From the NCBI GenBank assembly GCA_011050675.1, contig DRFI01000010.1:247962-311961 (forward strand): a stretch of DNA of 64,000 bases, given 5' to 3'. This document shows, piece after piece, positions 45,762-54,259 of the stretch. Within the stretch, counting starts at the first letter, position 1. Every line of letters starts with the position of its first letter. The stretch is from Maribacter sp. Lineage in GTDB: Bacteria; Bacteroidota; Bacteroidia; Flavobacteriales; Flavobacteriaceae. Below the pieces are notes generated by a model. The model was given only the letters and a program-made list of their open reading frames with translations, had not been told where the DNA came from and ran no database searches. A program made the translations under genes and the position numbers.

Positions 45762-45935
45762 AAAAAAAGCCCACATTGGAGAAGTTTTGATCAAACTCCG
45801 GTAAACAGGTTTAGGGCTAACAGACTGATCAAGGATCCCTATACGAGTAGGGCCTGCTTTTACAATCTAAACTCACCCTTTTTAAAAAAAATAAATGTTG
45901 AGTTTGTCAAAAGGTATTACCAATGTGGGCAGTAA
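45762..45935 (-). ncRNA. ssrS: 6S-like regulatory RNA (6S-Flavo type)
   Basis: Noncoding interval between zapA and rny. Read on the minus strand, the ends pair as GCCCACATTGG (45930-45920) and CCAATGTGGGC (45779-45769). A second long pair follows inside, TTTTGACAAACTC with GAGTTTGATCAAAA, then an open region and a hairpin with CCCTA and TAGGG arms. The 3' end runs into nine or more T residues. A long rod with a central bubble is the 6S RNA plan, which traps RNA polymerase. Linkage to zapA is the same as for ssrS in proteobacteria. The exact ends and the Rfam 6S-Flavo assignment need a covariance search. Confidence 0.7.
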
Positions 45936-45959
45936 CTTAATGTTTTTATAAGAACGTTT

Positions 45960-46256
45960 TTATTTCATAGCTAATTTAGAGCTCACCAATTCTTCAAGCG
46001 CTTTTAAACGTTCTTCGGCTTCTTTGGTTCCTTCTGTTTGCTCTATGCCATTTTGCTCAATTTTAGAAGCAAACTGTAAGGCACACATTGCCAATACATC
46101 TTGTTTGTCCCTAACTGCATAATTTTGCTCAAATTTCTTAGCCAACTGTTCTATATTCTTGGCTGCTTTACGCAAGCCTTCTTCCTGAGCAGGGTCAATA
46201 GTCAATGGGTAGACCCTATCAGCAATAGAAAGTTTTATTTTGAGCTTATCTGACAT
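45960..46256 (-). CDS. zapA: Cell division protein ZapA
   Basis: Small FtsZ-ring-associated protein (98 aa). It has the ZapA pattern: the N-terminal strand KLKIKLSIADRVYPLTI, an EEGLRKAAKNIEQLAKKFEQ helix, then KQDVLAMCALQFASKIEQ and a C-terminal coiled-coil helix (TKEAEERLKALEELVSSKLA). Length and order match the family. It lies 13 nt after a small coiled-coil gene and upstream of the 6S-like RNA, consistent with the classical zapA-ssrS neighbourhood. Confidence 0.9.
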   Translation of the reverse strand: MSDKLKIKLSIADRVYPLTIDPAQEEGLRKAAKNIEQLAKKFEQNYAVRDKQDVLAMCALQFASKIEQNGIEQTEGTKEAEERLKALEELVSSKLAMK

Positions 46257-46269
46257 ATTATTATAAACA

Positions 46270-46560
46270 TTACTCCGACAATTGAGCGATACAATGGTCC
46301 AACTCTCGTATTAATGTATTTATTTTAAGCTTAGCTTCTGTTTTATTGGTATTACTGCCAAGCATTGAATTTGCAAGTTTGAGAGAATTATATTTTTCTT
46401 CCCACTCAGAAACCGTCTTACTAGCGCTTTCTTGTGAAGATTTTATACTCCTTAATTCTTTTTCCAATTCAGCATTAGCATTGTTTAAAACCTCAAGTTT
46501 ATGCAACAATTTGCTAATTTTATTTTCTAAAGAATCAACGATTTTAATTAACTCGCTCAT
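46270..46560 (-). CDS. Small coiled-coil protein upstream of zapA
   Basis: 96 aa, almost entirely helical with leucine/asparagine heptads: SLENKISKLLHKLEVLNNANAELEKEL at about 10-36, then SEWEEKYNSLKLANSML. No signal peptide. It is the first gene of the unit with zapA (13 nt apart) and has its own consensus promoter. Size, coiled coil and context are like ZapB, which links ZapA to the terminus region in enterobacteria, but sequence similarity is not something I can show. Function is therefore unassigned. Confidence 0.72.
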   Translation of the reverse strand: MSELIKIVDSLENKISKLLHKLEVLNNANAELEKELRSIKSSQESASKTVSEWEEKYNSLKLANSMLGSNTNKTEAKLKINTLIRELDHCIAQLSE

Positions 46561-46584
46561 ACATTACAGTCAATGCGATTTACA

Positions 46585-46615
46585 CAAAGTTAACATACAT
46601 TATATGACTTAGCAA
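46585..46615 (-). promoter_or_regulatory. Promoter of the coiled-coil/zapA unit
   Basis: On the minus strand, TAACTTTG (46592-46585) is an exact TAnnTTTG match and a TTG lies at 46615-46613, 20 nt upstream. This is one of the best full promoter matches in the window; the ATG is 24 nt downstream. Confidence 0.7.
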
Positions 46616-46752
46616 TAGTTTTGTGAAATATTCGCAAATCAATAGTTCTTATATAATAATACACTAGGTTAAACGCTTTATAATAACTTTAGCGTGACCA
46701 ACTTCTTGGAATTGTTATTGATTAATTATTTTCGCAGTATTGCTATGTACCT

Positions 46753-48444
46753 ATGAGAAAAATATCCCTTGGCCTGTTATTATTATTTTGCTTTACTCTT
46801 TTTGCACAAGAAGACTACCCTAAAGACGCTTTTGCATCCCCAATGGATATACCCATTATTTTAGCGGGTACTTTTGGCGAACTACGCTCAAATCATTTTC
46901 ATTCTGGCGTAGATATTAAAACGCAACAGCGAGAAGGTGTACCGGTTAATTCTATTGGCGATGGTACTATTACCAGAATAAAAGTTTCCCTATGGGGTTA
47001 TGGTAAAGTTCTATATATAGCACATCCAAACGGGTATACATCTGTATATGGGCATCTTCAAAAATTCTCACCTTCTATTGAGGCATACATTAAAAAGCTT
47101 CAGTATGACAAAAAATCTTTTGAGCTAGAAGTTTTCCCCGATTATGGTGAGTTAAAGGTTTCCAAAGGTGAGCTTATTGCATATAGTGGTAATACAGGAG
47201 GCTCTGCAGGTCCACATTTACATTTTGAGATTAGAAGTAGTATTTCAGAAAAGCCGACCAATCCGTTATTATATGGTATGGATGTTGCCGATGCAACAAA
47301 TCCTATCCTAGAAAAATTATTCGTGTATCCGTTGACCGAGAAATCTCATGTTAACAATAATTACGAAAGAACACAGGTAAATTTCAGCAAACAAAGTGAC
47401 GGCACTTTCTTAGCTGACAAGGTTACCGCACTTGGAGAAATTGGCATAGGTTTTATTGGTTTTGACCGACTAGATATGGCTGCGAACAAAAACGGAGTGT
47501 ATAGTGTTGAACTTAGCGTAAACGGTAAAACATATTCATTATACGACTTTGAGTCATTCTCTTTTGGTGAAACTAGATATATAAATACACTTGTAGATTA
47601 TGATTATTACGGAAGAAATAGACAGCGCATTCAAAAGAGCTTTAAATCTGCCGGAAACAATCTGAGCATTTATAAAGAATTATATAACAATGGAAAGTTA
47701 GATGTAAACGAAGGCTTAAGTTATACCGCTAAATTATTGATTAAAGATTATGCTGGTAACAAAGTTGAATTGAATATTCCAGTTGATGGAGTAAAGAACT
47801 TATTGGGCAATAAACAAGAAAAGGAGACTACAGAGAATTATGTTATAGCAAAAAAACCTAACAATTTTGATTTGGACGGCGCTAAGGTATACTTCCCTAC
47901 CAATACCTTTTATGAAGATTTTTATATTGATTTAAAGAAAGGTAAGGACACAGTAACCATACACAACAACACCGTACCTGCACATAGAAATTTTACAATA
48001 ACTTTTGACGTCTCTAAATATTCAAAAGAAGTACAAAAACAATTATTTATAGCTCGGTTAGATTCTAAACTTAGACCTAACCATGCAAACACATATAAAC
48101 GAGGTAATGAATTTACTACTCGTACACGTAACTTGGGCACATATACTCTAGCCCGCGATACTGTTGCTCCAACTATTAGAACAAAAAACTTTAAGGAAAA
48201 ACAATGGCTTAACAATTATAAATATCTGAGCGTTCAAATAGCAGATGATTTAAGTGGTGTAGACACATATTCTGCAACATTAAATGGCGAATGGATTTTA
48301 ATGGAGTACGAGCCTAAACGTAATACCTTAACCTATAATTTTGATGATAAGATAGCTGACCAAACGCAATGTGTTCTTAAAGTTACCGTTACAGATAATG
48401 TAGGAAATACAAATACCTTAACCACCTCTTTTTATAGAAAATAA
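46753..48444 (+). CDS. M23 (LytM) peptidase
   Basis: Exported peptidoglycan-type endopeptidase (563 aa) with a signal peptide (about 1-19, ending LFAQ). The LytM domain occupies about 35-180, with metal ligands in HFHSGVDI (His50, Asp54) and the HLHFEIR motif near 155-161. After it comes a long beta-rich, Ig-like region (about 190-563) with KLFVYP and DNVGNTNTLTTSFY. M23 enzymes cut the cross-bridge peptides of peptidoglycan or act as non-catalytic regulators; here both motif parts are present. A near-consensus -7 box (TATTTTCG) lies upstream. It is 5 nt before a TonB-dependent receptor gene. Confidence 0.9.
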   Translation: MRKISLGLLLLFCFTLFAQEDYPKDAFASPMDIPIILAGTFGELRSNHFHSGVDIKTQQREGVPVNSIGDGTITRIKVSLWGYGKVLYIAHPNGYTSVYGHLQKFSPSIEAYIKKLQYDKKSFELEVFPDYGELKVSKGELIAYSGNTGGSAGPHLHFEIRSSISEKPTNPLLYGMDVADATNPILEKLFVYPLTEKSHVNNNYERTQVNFSKQSDGTFLADKVTALGEIGIGFIGFDRLDMAANKNGVYSVELSVNGKTYSLYDFESFSFGETRYINTLVDYDYYGRNRQRIQKSFKSAGNNLSIYKELYNNGKLDVNEGLSYTAKLLIKDYAGNKVELNIPVDGVKNLLGNKQEKETTENYVIAKKPNNFDLDGAKVYFPTNTFYEDFYIDLKKGKDTVTIHNNTVPAHRNFTITFDVSKYSKEVQKQLFIARLDSKLRPNHANTYKRGNEFTTRTRNLGTYTLARDTVAPTIRTKNFKEKQWLNNYKYLSVQIADDLSGVDTYSATLNGEWILMEYEPKRNTLTYNFDDKIADQTQCVLKVTVTDNVGNTNTLTTSFYRK

Positions 48445-48449
48445 TATAG

Positions 48450-50915
48450 TTGAGACTACATAATGTACTAAGCCTTATAATACTGCTGTGCGGCACCTTT
48501 GGTTTTGCACAAAATGCTACTATTTCGGGTATAGTATTAGGTAATGAAAAAGAACCTTTACCGAATGTGAATATTACCACAAATGGTTTAGGCACAATAA
48601 CGGATGCTAACGGTTTCTACCATCTAGAAATAACTTCAGACGAAGAAAACACTATAATCTTCTCTCATATCGCGTACCAAGATGTGATTTTAGAAAAGTT
48701 AATATTGACCACGAACGAAACATTTGAGTTCAACCCTATTTTAAAAAGTGAGGTTACACAAATAGACGGGGTTACCGTTTCTGCTACCGGCGAAAAAACT
48801 GTAAATGGTATATTAACAATATCCCCTGAAAGTATAAGAAAAATTCCCGGTGCAAATTCTGGGGTTGAAACAATACTAAAGCTTTTGCCAGGTGTATCAT
48901 CAAATAATGAGCTAAGTACACAATACGCGGTACGTGGTGGCAACTATGATGAGAACTTAGTATATGTAAACGAAATTGAAGTCTATAGACCTTTCTTAAT
49001 ACGTTCTGCACAACAGGAAGGACTAAGTTTTGTAAACAGCGACTTGGTACAGGATGTGAAATTTTCCGCCGGTGGATTTCAAGCTAAATATGGCGATAAA
49101 TTAGCATCTGTTCTAGATATTAAATACAAGACCCCTACTCTATTTTCATTACGTGCAGATTTAAGTTTTTTAGGTGCTAGTGCCAGTTTAGAAACAGTAT
49201 CCAAAAACAAAAAATTAAGTTCAGTTTCTGGAATTCGCTATAGAAATAATTCTTTGCTAGTAAATAGCCAACAAACTCAAAGTAATTTCAACCCAGCATT
49301 CACAGATATTCAAAGCTATTTAACGTATCATATATCCTCTAAATTCCAACTCAATTTTTTAGGGAACATAGCAGTTAACGATTACAGTAACGAGCCATTA
49401 AATAGGCAAACCAATTTTGGAACACTAGATAATCCACAAGCTTTAGTTGTGTATTATGAGGGTCAAGAAACTAACAAATACACTACTGCACTAGGAGCTT
49501 TAAAAGGTAGCTACTTTTTAAACGACAAAACAACTTTCAAACTTATTTCATCTATCTACCATACCACCGAAGAAGAATATTCTGATGTAGTTGCGGCATA
49601 CGAACTTGGCGAAGTGGACAGTAATCTAGGTAGTAATACTGCTGGCGAGGTATTAACATCTCGTGGCATCGGCTCACAATTTAACCGTACAAGAAATGAT
49701 TTAGATGCGCTTATTTTCAATCTAGAACATAAAGGAACCCATGTTATAAACAGTTCTGTTTTAGAATGGGGAGCAAAATATACTCATGAAGATATTAGAG
49801 ATCAATTACGGGAATCTGAATTTATAGACTCTGCCGGATTCTCTATAAGACCGCCAAGGTCTGAATTCATCAATAACCAACCTTCAGAACCGTTTAATGC
49901 ACCTTTAGTTGCCTATAACGGGGTAAATGCTTTAAATTTTGTAAAAACAAATAGATTTTCGGGCTACGCTCAAATAGGAACACACAAAACATGGAACAAC
50001 GCTGATGTGTATTATAATGTAGGCGTACGTGCTCATCATTGGACAGTTAGCGGAACTGACGTAGAAAAAGTATCGCAAACTGTATTTAGCCCAAGAGCAC
50101 AATTTGCAATAAAACCAGAGTGGGAGAAAGATATGTTATTTAGAATATCTACAGGATTATATCACCAACCTCCATTTTATAGAGAATTAAGAGATAGTAC
50201 TGGCACGATACGACCTAATGTAAAAGCACAAAAATCATTTCATGTTGTTGCCGGTAACGAGTACAGCTTCTTATTATGGAACCGTCCGTTCACGCTAATT
50301 AGTGAAGCTTATTACAAAAAATCGAATAATGTAAATCCTTATACCCTAGAAGATGTTAGAATACGTTATGCCGCGAATAATACTACAGAAGCTTATGTAT
50401 ATGGCGCAGAAGTTAGAATGAACGGTGCTTTTGTACCTGGCACAGAATCTTGGGTAAGTCTTGGTTATTTAAAAACAGAAGAGAACAGAGATAATAAAGG
50501 GTATATACCTAGACCTACAGATCAGAGAATAAAATTCGCCATACTTTTTCAAGATTATATACCAACAATACCAGATTTGAAAATGTATTTAAATTTGGTT
50601 TATCAAACAGGTGTACCCGGTGGATCTCCCAGTTATGCTGATCCATACATTTTTCAGAATAGATTAAGAGATTATAAACGTGCTGATTTAGGAATTTCCT
50701 ATATTTTTGCAAACAAGGACAAACAATATCCAAAAACACATTGGCTTCACAATTTTAAAGAATTGAGTTTAGGTTTTGAAATATTCAATTTATTCAATAA
50801 TCAAAATTCAATTACCAATACATGGGTAAGGGATGCGGACAGTAAGAATGAGTATGCTGTACCAAATTACCTTACATCAAGAGTATTAAATTTAAGATTA
50901 GGAATTCGCTTATAA
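48450..50915 (+). CDS. TonB-dependent outer-membrane receptor with carboxypeptidase-like N-domain
   Basis: Outer-membrane beta-barrel (821 aa) starting at TTG. A signal peptide (about 1-22, ending FGFAQ) is followed by a CarboxypepD regulatory-like domain (about 23-110) with ISGIVLGNEKEPLPNVNI, a plug domain (about 115-225) with YAVRGGNYDENLVYVNE and FSAGGFQAKYGDKLASV, and a barrel ending NLRLGIRL. No SusD partner is adjacent, so it is not a SusC pair; iron-siderophore, vitamin or small-ligand uptake, or a structural role, are possible. It follows the M23 gene by 5 nt. Confidence 0.9.
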   Translation: MRLHNVLSLIILLCGTFGFAQNATISGIVLGNEKEPLPNVNITTNGLGTITDANGFYHLEITSDEENTIIFSHIAYQDVILEKLILTTNETFEFNPILKSEVTQIDGVTVSATGEKTVNGILTISPESIRKIPGANSGVETILKLLPGVSSNNELSTQYAVRGGNYDENLVYVNEIEVYRPFLIRSAQQEGLSFVNSDLVQDVKFSAGGFQAKYGDKLASVLDIKYKTPTLFSLRADLSFLGASASLETVSKNKKLSSVSGIRYRNNSLLVNSQQTQSNFNPAFTDIQSYLTYHISSKFQLNFLGNIAVNDYSNEPLNRQTNFGTLDNPQALVVYYEGQETNKYTTALGALKGSYFLNDKTTFKLISSIYHTTEEEYSDVVAAYELGEVDSNLGSNTAGEVLTSRGIGSQFNRTRNDLDALIFNLEHKGTHVINSSVLEWGAKYTHEDIRDQLRESEFIDSAGFSIRPPRSEFINNQPSEPFNAPLVAYNGVNALNFVKTNRFSGYAQIGTHKTWNNADVYYNVGVRAHHWTVSGTDVEKVSQTVFSPRAQFAIKPEWEKDMLFRISTGLYHQPPFYRELRDSTGTIRPNVKAQKSFHVVAGNEYSFLLWNRPFTLISEAYYKKSNNVNPYTLEDVRIRYAANNTTEAYVYGAEVRMNGAFVPGTESWVSLGYLKTEENRDNKGYIPRPTDQRIKFAILFQDYIPTIPDLKMYLNLVYQTGVPGGSPSYADPYIFQNRLRDYKRADLGISYIFANKDKQYPKTHWLHNFKELSLGFEIFNLFNNQNSITNTWVRDADSKNEYAVPNYLTSRVLNLRLGIRL

Positions 50916-50924
50916 ACAACACAG

Positions 50925-51578
50925 ATGAAAAGAATACTTTTCTTAATTACACTAATTTCTTCCTTTGCCGTCGTAGCCCAGAAAAACATTTACGAAAGCC
51001 CAAGCTTTGACGTATTAAGCGCAGACCATAATGTACTAGCTATAATCCCTTTTTTAACTAATTTAGATCTCAACGAAAAAGTATCTAAATCTGAACAAAA
51101 AAGACTAGAAGAAAATGAAGGTTACGCCGTACAAAACGCTTTAGAAACTTATTTTTCTAAGCGCAGCAAAAAGAAAAATTTGCCTGTTACTTTTCAAAAT
51201 ATTGAAAATACTGCTGCCATTTTAGCAAAGAAAAATATCAGCTATGAAAACATTGATGTTTACACTACCAAAGAATTAAGTGAAATACTGGGTGTAGATG
51301 GTATTATAAGTGGCACTTTAGATTTAAATATTTTATTATCTAATGGTGTACCTACAGAATTTAGTTTTACAGACTATTTCTCTGGTGGCGCAAATTATGG
51401 TAGAATAGGAATTAAAATAAGTGATGGCGATTCTGGTAAACTTCTTTGGAAATACGAAAAGGAAATAAATAAGAAGACTGGTAAAAATACTACCGACCTT
51501 ATTGACCGAATGATGAAATTAGCCATTAGAAAATTTCCTTACGAAAGAGAACGTAAACGCGATCGTAACAAAAGTTAA
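50925..51578 (+). CDS. Secreted protein of unknown function, possible CsgG/LpoB-like fold
   Basis: 217 aa with a signal peptide (about 1-18, ending VVAQ). The mature part begins VLAIIPFLTNLDLNEK, then VQNALETYFSKRSK, TTKELSEILGVDGIISGTLDL and a strand GRIGIKISDGDSGKLLWKYEKEI. The order strand, helix, 'LGVDGIISG', strand is like the nucleotide-of-fold seen in CsgG/LpoB/TolB-N-type proteins (inference). A basic C-terminal tail (ERERKRDRNKS) is notable. It is 9 nt after the TonB receptor, so it probably belongs with that receptor and the M23 peptidase. Its stop directly abuts the stop of the convergent cysteine desulfurase gene. Confidence 0.7.
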   Translation: MKRILFLITLISSFAVVAQKNIYESPSFDVLSADHNVLAIIPFLTNLDLNEKVSKSEQKRLEENEGYAVQNALETYFSKRSKKKNLPVTFQNIENTAAILAKKNISYENIDVYTTKELSEILGVDGIISGTLDLNILLSNGVPTEFSFTDYFSGGANYGRIGIKISDGDSGKLLWKYEKEINKKTGKNTTDLIDRMMKLAIRKFPYERERKRDRNKS

Positions 51579-52724
51579 TTAGGCTTCTATAATATCTTTT
51601 AATACTCCTATAGTATAATCAATATCTTCTTTTGTATTATATGTTGAGAATGAAAAACGAACCGATGGTTTTTTCATATCCTCGGCAGATAGCACTTGTG
51701 TAAGTACGTGAGAACCCGCATCACTACCAGATTGACATGCACTGCCTTTAGAACAGGCAATTCCTTTCATATCTAGATTAAACAAAAGTAGCATAGCTTT
51801 ATCTTCTGTAATAGGAAGACATACATTTACTAAAGTATAAGTACTTTTATCCATATCACCAGAATGACCATTGAATTTAGCATCGGGTATAGTTGACTTT
51901 ACTTGCGCTATAAAGTAAGATTTAAGTCCTTCAACGTATTTTTTTTCAGCCTCTAAGTTCTCATAAGCATGTATAAAAGCTTCTTCTAAACCAACAATAT
52001 TATGGAATGATTCTGTTCCAGCTCTTAGTCCACGTTCTTGTGAACCACCAGAAATCATACAGCTTAATCCCGAATTTTTACGAATAAAGGCAAAACCAAC
52101 ACCTTTAGGGCCGTGAAATTTATGAGCCGCAGCAGCTAAAAAATCAATAGGGAAAGCTTTTACATCCCAATTGTAATGACCTAATGATTGAACAGTATCT
52201 GAATGAACCAGTGCTCCGTACCTTTTTGATAAAAGAGTAATTTCTTCTAAATCAATTTTATTCCCTATTTCATTATTAACGTGCATTAAGCTGACCAATT
52301 TTTTAGAATCATCTTTTTGCAAAAGTGTTTCTAAATGTGCCACATCTGGATTACCATATTCATCCAAATCAACATATAGTAATTGAATTGCAGCTTTTTG
52401 CTCCAATTCTTCAACAGTATGCAAAACCGCATGGTGTTCAATTCTAGAAGTAATAATAGTCTTTACACCTAAATCACGTACAGCACATCTAATAATCATA
52501 TTATCTGCCTCGGTGCCTCCAGAAGTAAAAATAATTTCTGACGGTTGCGCATTAATATATTTAGCGATTGTTTTACGCGCACTCTCAATAGCAGTCTTTG
52601 CCGTTCTCCCAAAACTATGGGTAGAAGAAGGGTTTCCATAAGTAGCTAAAGCATCTTGCATTTTAGCAATTACATTAGGGTGAACTTGTGTAGTGGCGGC
52701 ATTATCTAAATATACATGTTTCAT
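51579..52724 (-). CDS. Cysteine desulfurase (IscS/NifS-like)
   Basis: PLP enzyme (381 aa) that releases sulfur from cysteine for Fe-S clusters, thiolated tRNA or molybdopterin. Motifs: DNAATTQVHPNV at the start, TSGGTEADNMII (about 67-78), SRIEHHAVLHT, the PLP lysine in AHKFHGPKGVGF (about 201-212) and the mobile catalytic-Cys loop CSKGSACQSGSD (about 325-336). It stands apart from the isc/suf genes. It could supply sulfur to MoeB-rhodanese/MoaD, but that is inference and other desulfurases are likely in the genome. A consensus -7 box lies upstream. Confidence 0.93.
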   Translation of the reverse strand: MKHVYLDNAATTQVHPNVIAKMQDALATYGNPSSTHSFGRTAKTAIESARKTIAKYINAQPSEIIFTSGGTEADNMIIRCAVRDLGVKTIITSRIEHHAVLHTVEELEQKAAIQLLYVDLDEYGNPDVAHLETLLQKDDSKKLVSLMHVNNEIGNKIDLEEITLLSKRYGALVHSDTVQSLGHYNWDVKAFPIDFLAAAAHKFHGPKGVGFAFIRKNSGLSCMISGGSQERGLRAGTESFHNIVGLEEAFIHAYENLEAEKKYVEGLKSYFIAQVKSTIPDAKFNGHSGDMDKSTYTLVNVCLPITEDKAMLLLFNLDMKGIACSKGSACQSGSDAGSHVLTQVLSAEDMKKPSVRFSFSTYNTKEDIDYTIGVLKDIIEA

Positions 52725-52753
52725 ATTACCATACTCTAAAAATAAATAAAGAA

Positions 52754-52761
52754 CAAAAATA
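52754..52761 (-). promoter_or_regulatory. -7 element TATTTTTG of the cysteine desulfurase gene
   Basis: This is an exact TAnnTTTG match on the minus strand, 29 nt before the ATG at 52724. No matching -33 TTG is apparent. Confidence 0.5.
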
Positions 52762-52816
52762 GTTAATTAACCCATAAATGACCGTGATGCTACAGACAGA
52801 TTTCCAAATTTTAAAT

Positions 52817-52824
52817 TAAATTTG
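52817..52824 (+). promoter_or_regulatory. -7 element TAAATTTG of the lipoprotein gene at 52829
   Basis: This is an exact TAnnTTTG match ending 4 nt before the ATG. A transcript from here would be leaderless or nearly so. Confidence 0.5.
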
Positions 52825-52828
52825 AATT

Positions 52829-53335
52829 ATGAAAAAATACCTTTTAATTGGTTGTTCAATTTTACTCTTTGGATGTAATGATGGTGACTTACAAATAGAA
52901 ACCGTAGATTTTGATAGTATAGAAACCGTTCAAAGTTGCGATACAGTGTCTGCCTCAACCGAAAATGTATTGTTTAAAATAAATGGTGATGAAGCTTTAA
53001 TAGTAACATTACCTAGTGGGCTTTTAAAAAATGAAGTTAGTACTACAGAATTAACCAGTGCTGTGCCTGGTAGCTCCCAAGTAAACTACCGTATATTTTC
53101 TGAGACCGTAACCAGTGCTTATTTCTGTGATTCGCCACCACCACTAACGCCAACAGTTTTAGAAGAAATTGAAGCAGAAGGCGGAAGCATTATTATCACC
53201 ACTACTACAGAAGATAGTATAACATACACCCATACTATTCAACTAAGTGGAATTACATTTTTAAATGAAAACGGAAGTAGAATTACCGATTTGCAAGTAA
53301 GTGAATTTGGTACCGTAACTACTACAGCCAGCTAA
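52829..53335 (+). CDS. Hypothetical lipoprotein
   Basis: 168 aa with the lipobox LFGC at about Cys16 (ILLFGCNDGD). The mature part is Thr/Ser/Val-rich with predicted beta strands and two cysteines (near residues 36 and 92) that might form a disulfide. No family is recognised. It stands alone, with a minus-strand desulfurase on one side and a convergent Smr gene 1 nt after its stop. The start is supported by the -7 element 4 nt upstream and by the signal sequence. Confidence 0.68.
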   Translation: MKKYLLIGCSILLFGCNDGDLQIETVDFDSIETVQSCDTVSASTENVLFKINGDEALIVTLPSGLLKNEVSTTELTSAVPGSSQVNYRIFSETVTSAYFCDSPPPLTPTVLEEIEAEGGSIIITTTTEDSITYTHTIQLSGITFLNENGSRITDLQVSEFGTVTTTAS

Positions 53336-53336
53336 T

Positions 53337-53879
53337 TTAAAAATTTTGAAAGACATAAACCTCTGTTGCCCCTAGCCCGTATTTTTGGTAGTCCGCATCA
53401 TAGTACTTAACATTGTCGTACTTTCTAAAGAGATAACCCAATTCTTCTTTCAATACCCCCTCACCTACACCATGTATAAAGACAATTTTCTGGATTCTCT
53501 TACTAATGGCAAAATCTAATTGTCGTTTTGCTGTATCTAACTGTAAATTCAACATATCAAATTTACTTATCGCTTTTGGGTTTTTTACCAATTGATTGAT
53601 GTGTAAATCAACCTCCATTTTAGGTGCAGTACGTTCTTTTGTTCTTAAAACTGTGGTTTTTCTTCTTTTAGGAATTTCCTTTTCTTTTTTGATTTTGGCA
53701 ATTTCATAATTGGAAACACGAATATCATCAGAAATTAAAACCAGCTCCTTAAAATCAAAAGTTAACGGAAAACCATCATCACTTAAAATGGTAACATTGC
53801 GATCATTAATAGACTCAACCACGCCTTTTATGACATCGTCAATTGTTTCTACGGTATCGCCAATCTTAAAATGAGACAT
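53337..53879 (-). CDS. Smr-domain protein
   Basis: 180 aa from MSHFKIGD. The N-terminal part (about 1-60) looks like a small SH3/Tudor-type beta-barrel (KIGDTVETIDDVIKGVVESI). A basic linker follows (KKEKEIPKRRKT). The C-terminal Smr (MutS2-like) nuclease domain has EVDLHINQLV (about 89-98) with the family DLH, IVFIHGVGEGVLKEELGYLF (about 137-156) and a final YDADYQKYGLGATEVYV. An upstream in-frame GTG start (53900) would overlap the -7 promoter box, so the ATG at 53879 is chosen. Smr proteins cut branched DNA or ribosome-bound mRNA; which applies here is unknown. Confidence 0.87.
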   Translation of the reverse strand: MSHFKIGDTVETIDDVIKGVVESINDRNVTILSDDGFPLTFDFKELVLISDDIRVSNYEIAKIKKEKEIPKRRKTTVLRTKERTAPKMEVDLHINQLVKNPKAISKFDMLNLQLDTAKRQLDFAISKRIQKIVFIHGVGEGVLKEELGYLFRKYDNVKYYDADYQKYGLGATEVYVFQNF

Positions 53880-53897
53880 GTTTTTGTTTTGAATACA

Positions 53898-53905
53898 CAA
53901 AAATA
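53898..53905 (-). promoter_or_regulatory. -7 element TATTTTTG of the Smr gene
   Basis: This exact minus-strand TAnnTTTG match ends 18 nt before the ATG at 53879. It lies where a longer N-terminus would be coded, so it decides the start. Confidence 0.55.
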
Positions 53906-53938
53906 ATGGTAATTTTCGGACTATTAATTTATTTAAAG

Positions 53939-54244
53939 ATGCGCCTTAAGGCATTAATTATTTTTCTGGGATTAGAAAGTTTTATGCTACCCTGTTTCAC
54001 AAAACAGTTATTAGGCGTTGATTGCCCCGGCTGTGGGTTGCAACGATCGTTGTTGTTTTTGATAAAAGGCGAATTTATTTCTGCATTTTTAATGTACCCA
54101 GCTATATACCCTATGTTACTGCTTTTCGGTTTTTTAGGGCTTAATAAAATTTATTCCTTTAAACATTCAAATACAATTACGATTACGCTTATGGTAAGTA
54201 CCGTAGGTTTTATATTGACCAATTATATTTTAAAATTTATTTAA
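53939..54244 (+). CDS. DUF2752 membrane protein
   Basis: Small membrane protein (101 aa from MRLKALI; an in-frame ATG 11 codons earlier is possible). It has the DUF2752 signature GVDCPGCGLQRSLLFLIKGEFISAF (Cys-Pro-x-Cys-Gly) at about residues 22-46, and three hydrophobic segments. The family is widespread in Bacteroidota and often sits with small DUF4190-like or TM2 proteins; function unknown. Here it is followed after 15 nt by two CCC-motif membrane proteins, so the three form one unit. Confidence 0.8.
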   Translation: MRLKALIIFLGLESFMLPCFTKQLLGVDCPGCGLQRSLLFLIKGEFISAFLMYPAIYPMLLLFGFLGLNKIYSFKHSNTITITLMVSTVGFILTNYILKFI

Positions 54245-54259
54245 CTAAACCTTTAAATT

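Noticed and set aside
45762..45935. Riboswitch leader of rny
   Set aside because: The element ends in its own closing stem and T run just before the rny start, and has the rod-plus-bubble plan of 6S RNA. No known ligand-binding core is recognised.
53880..53900. Longer N-terminus for the Smr protein
   Set aside because: The extra codons cover a consensus minus-strand -7 box and are not family-like; the ATG at 53879 is preferred.
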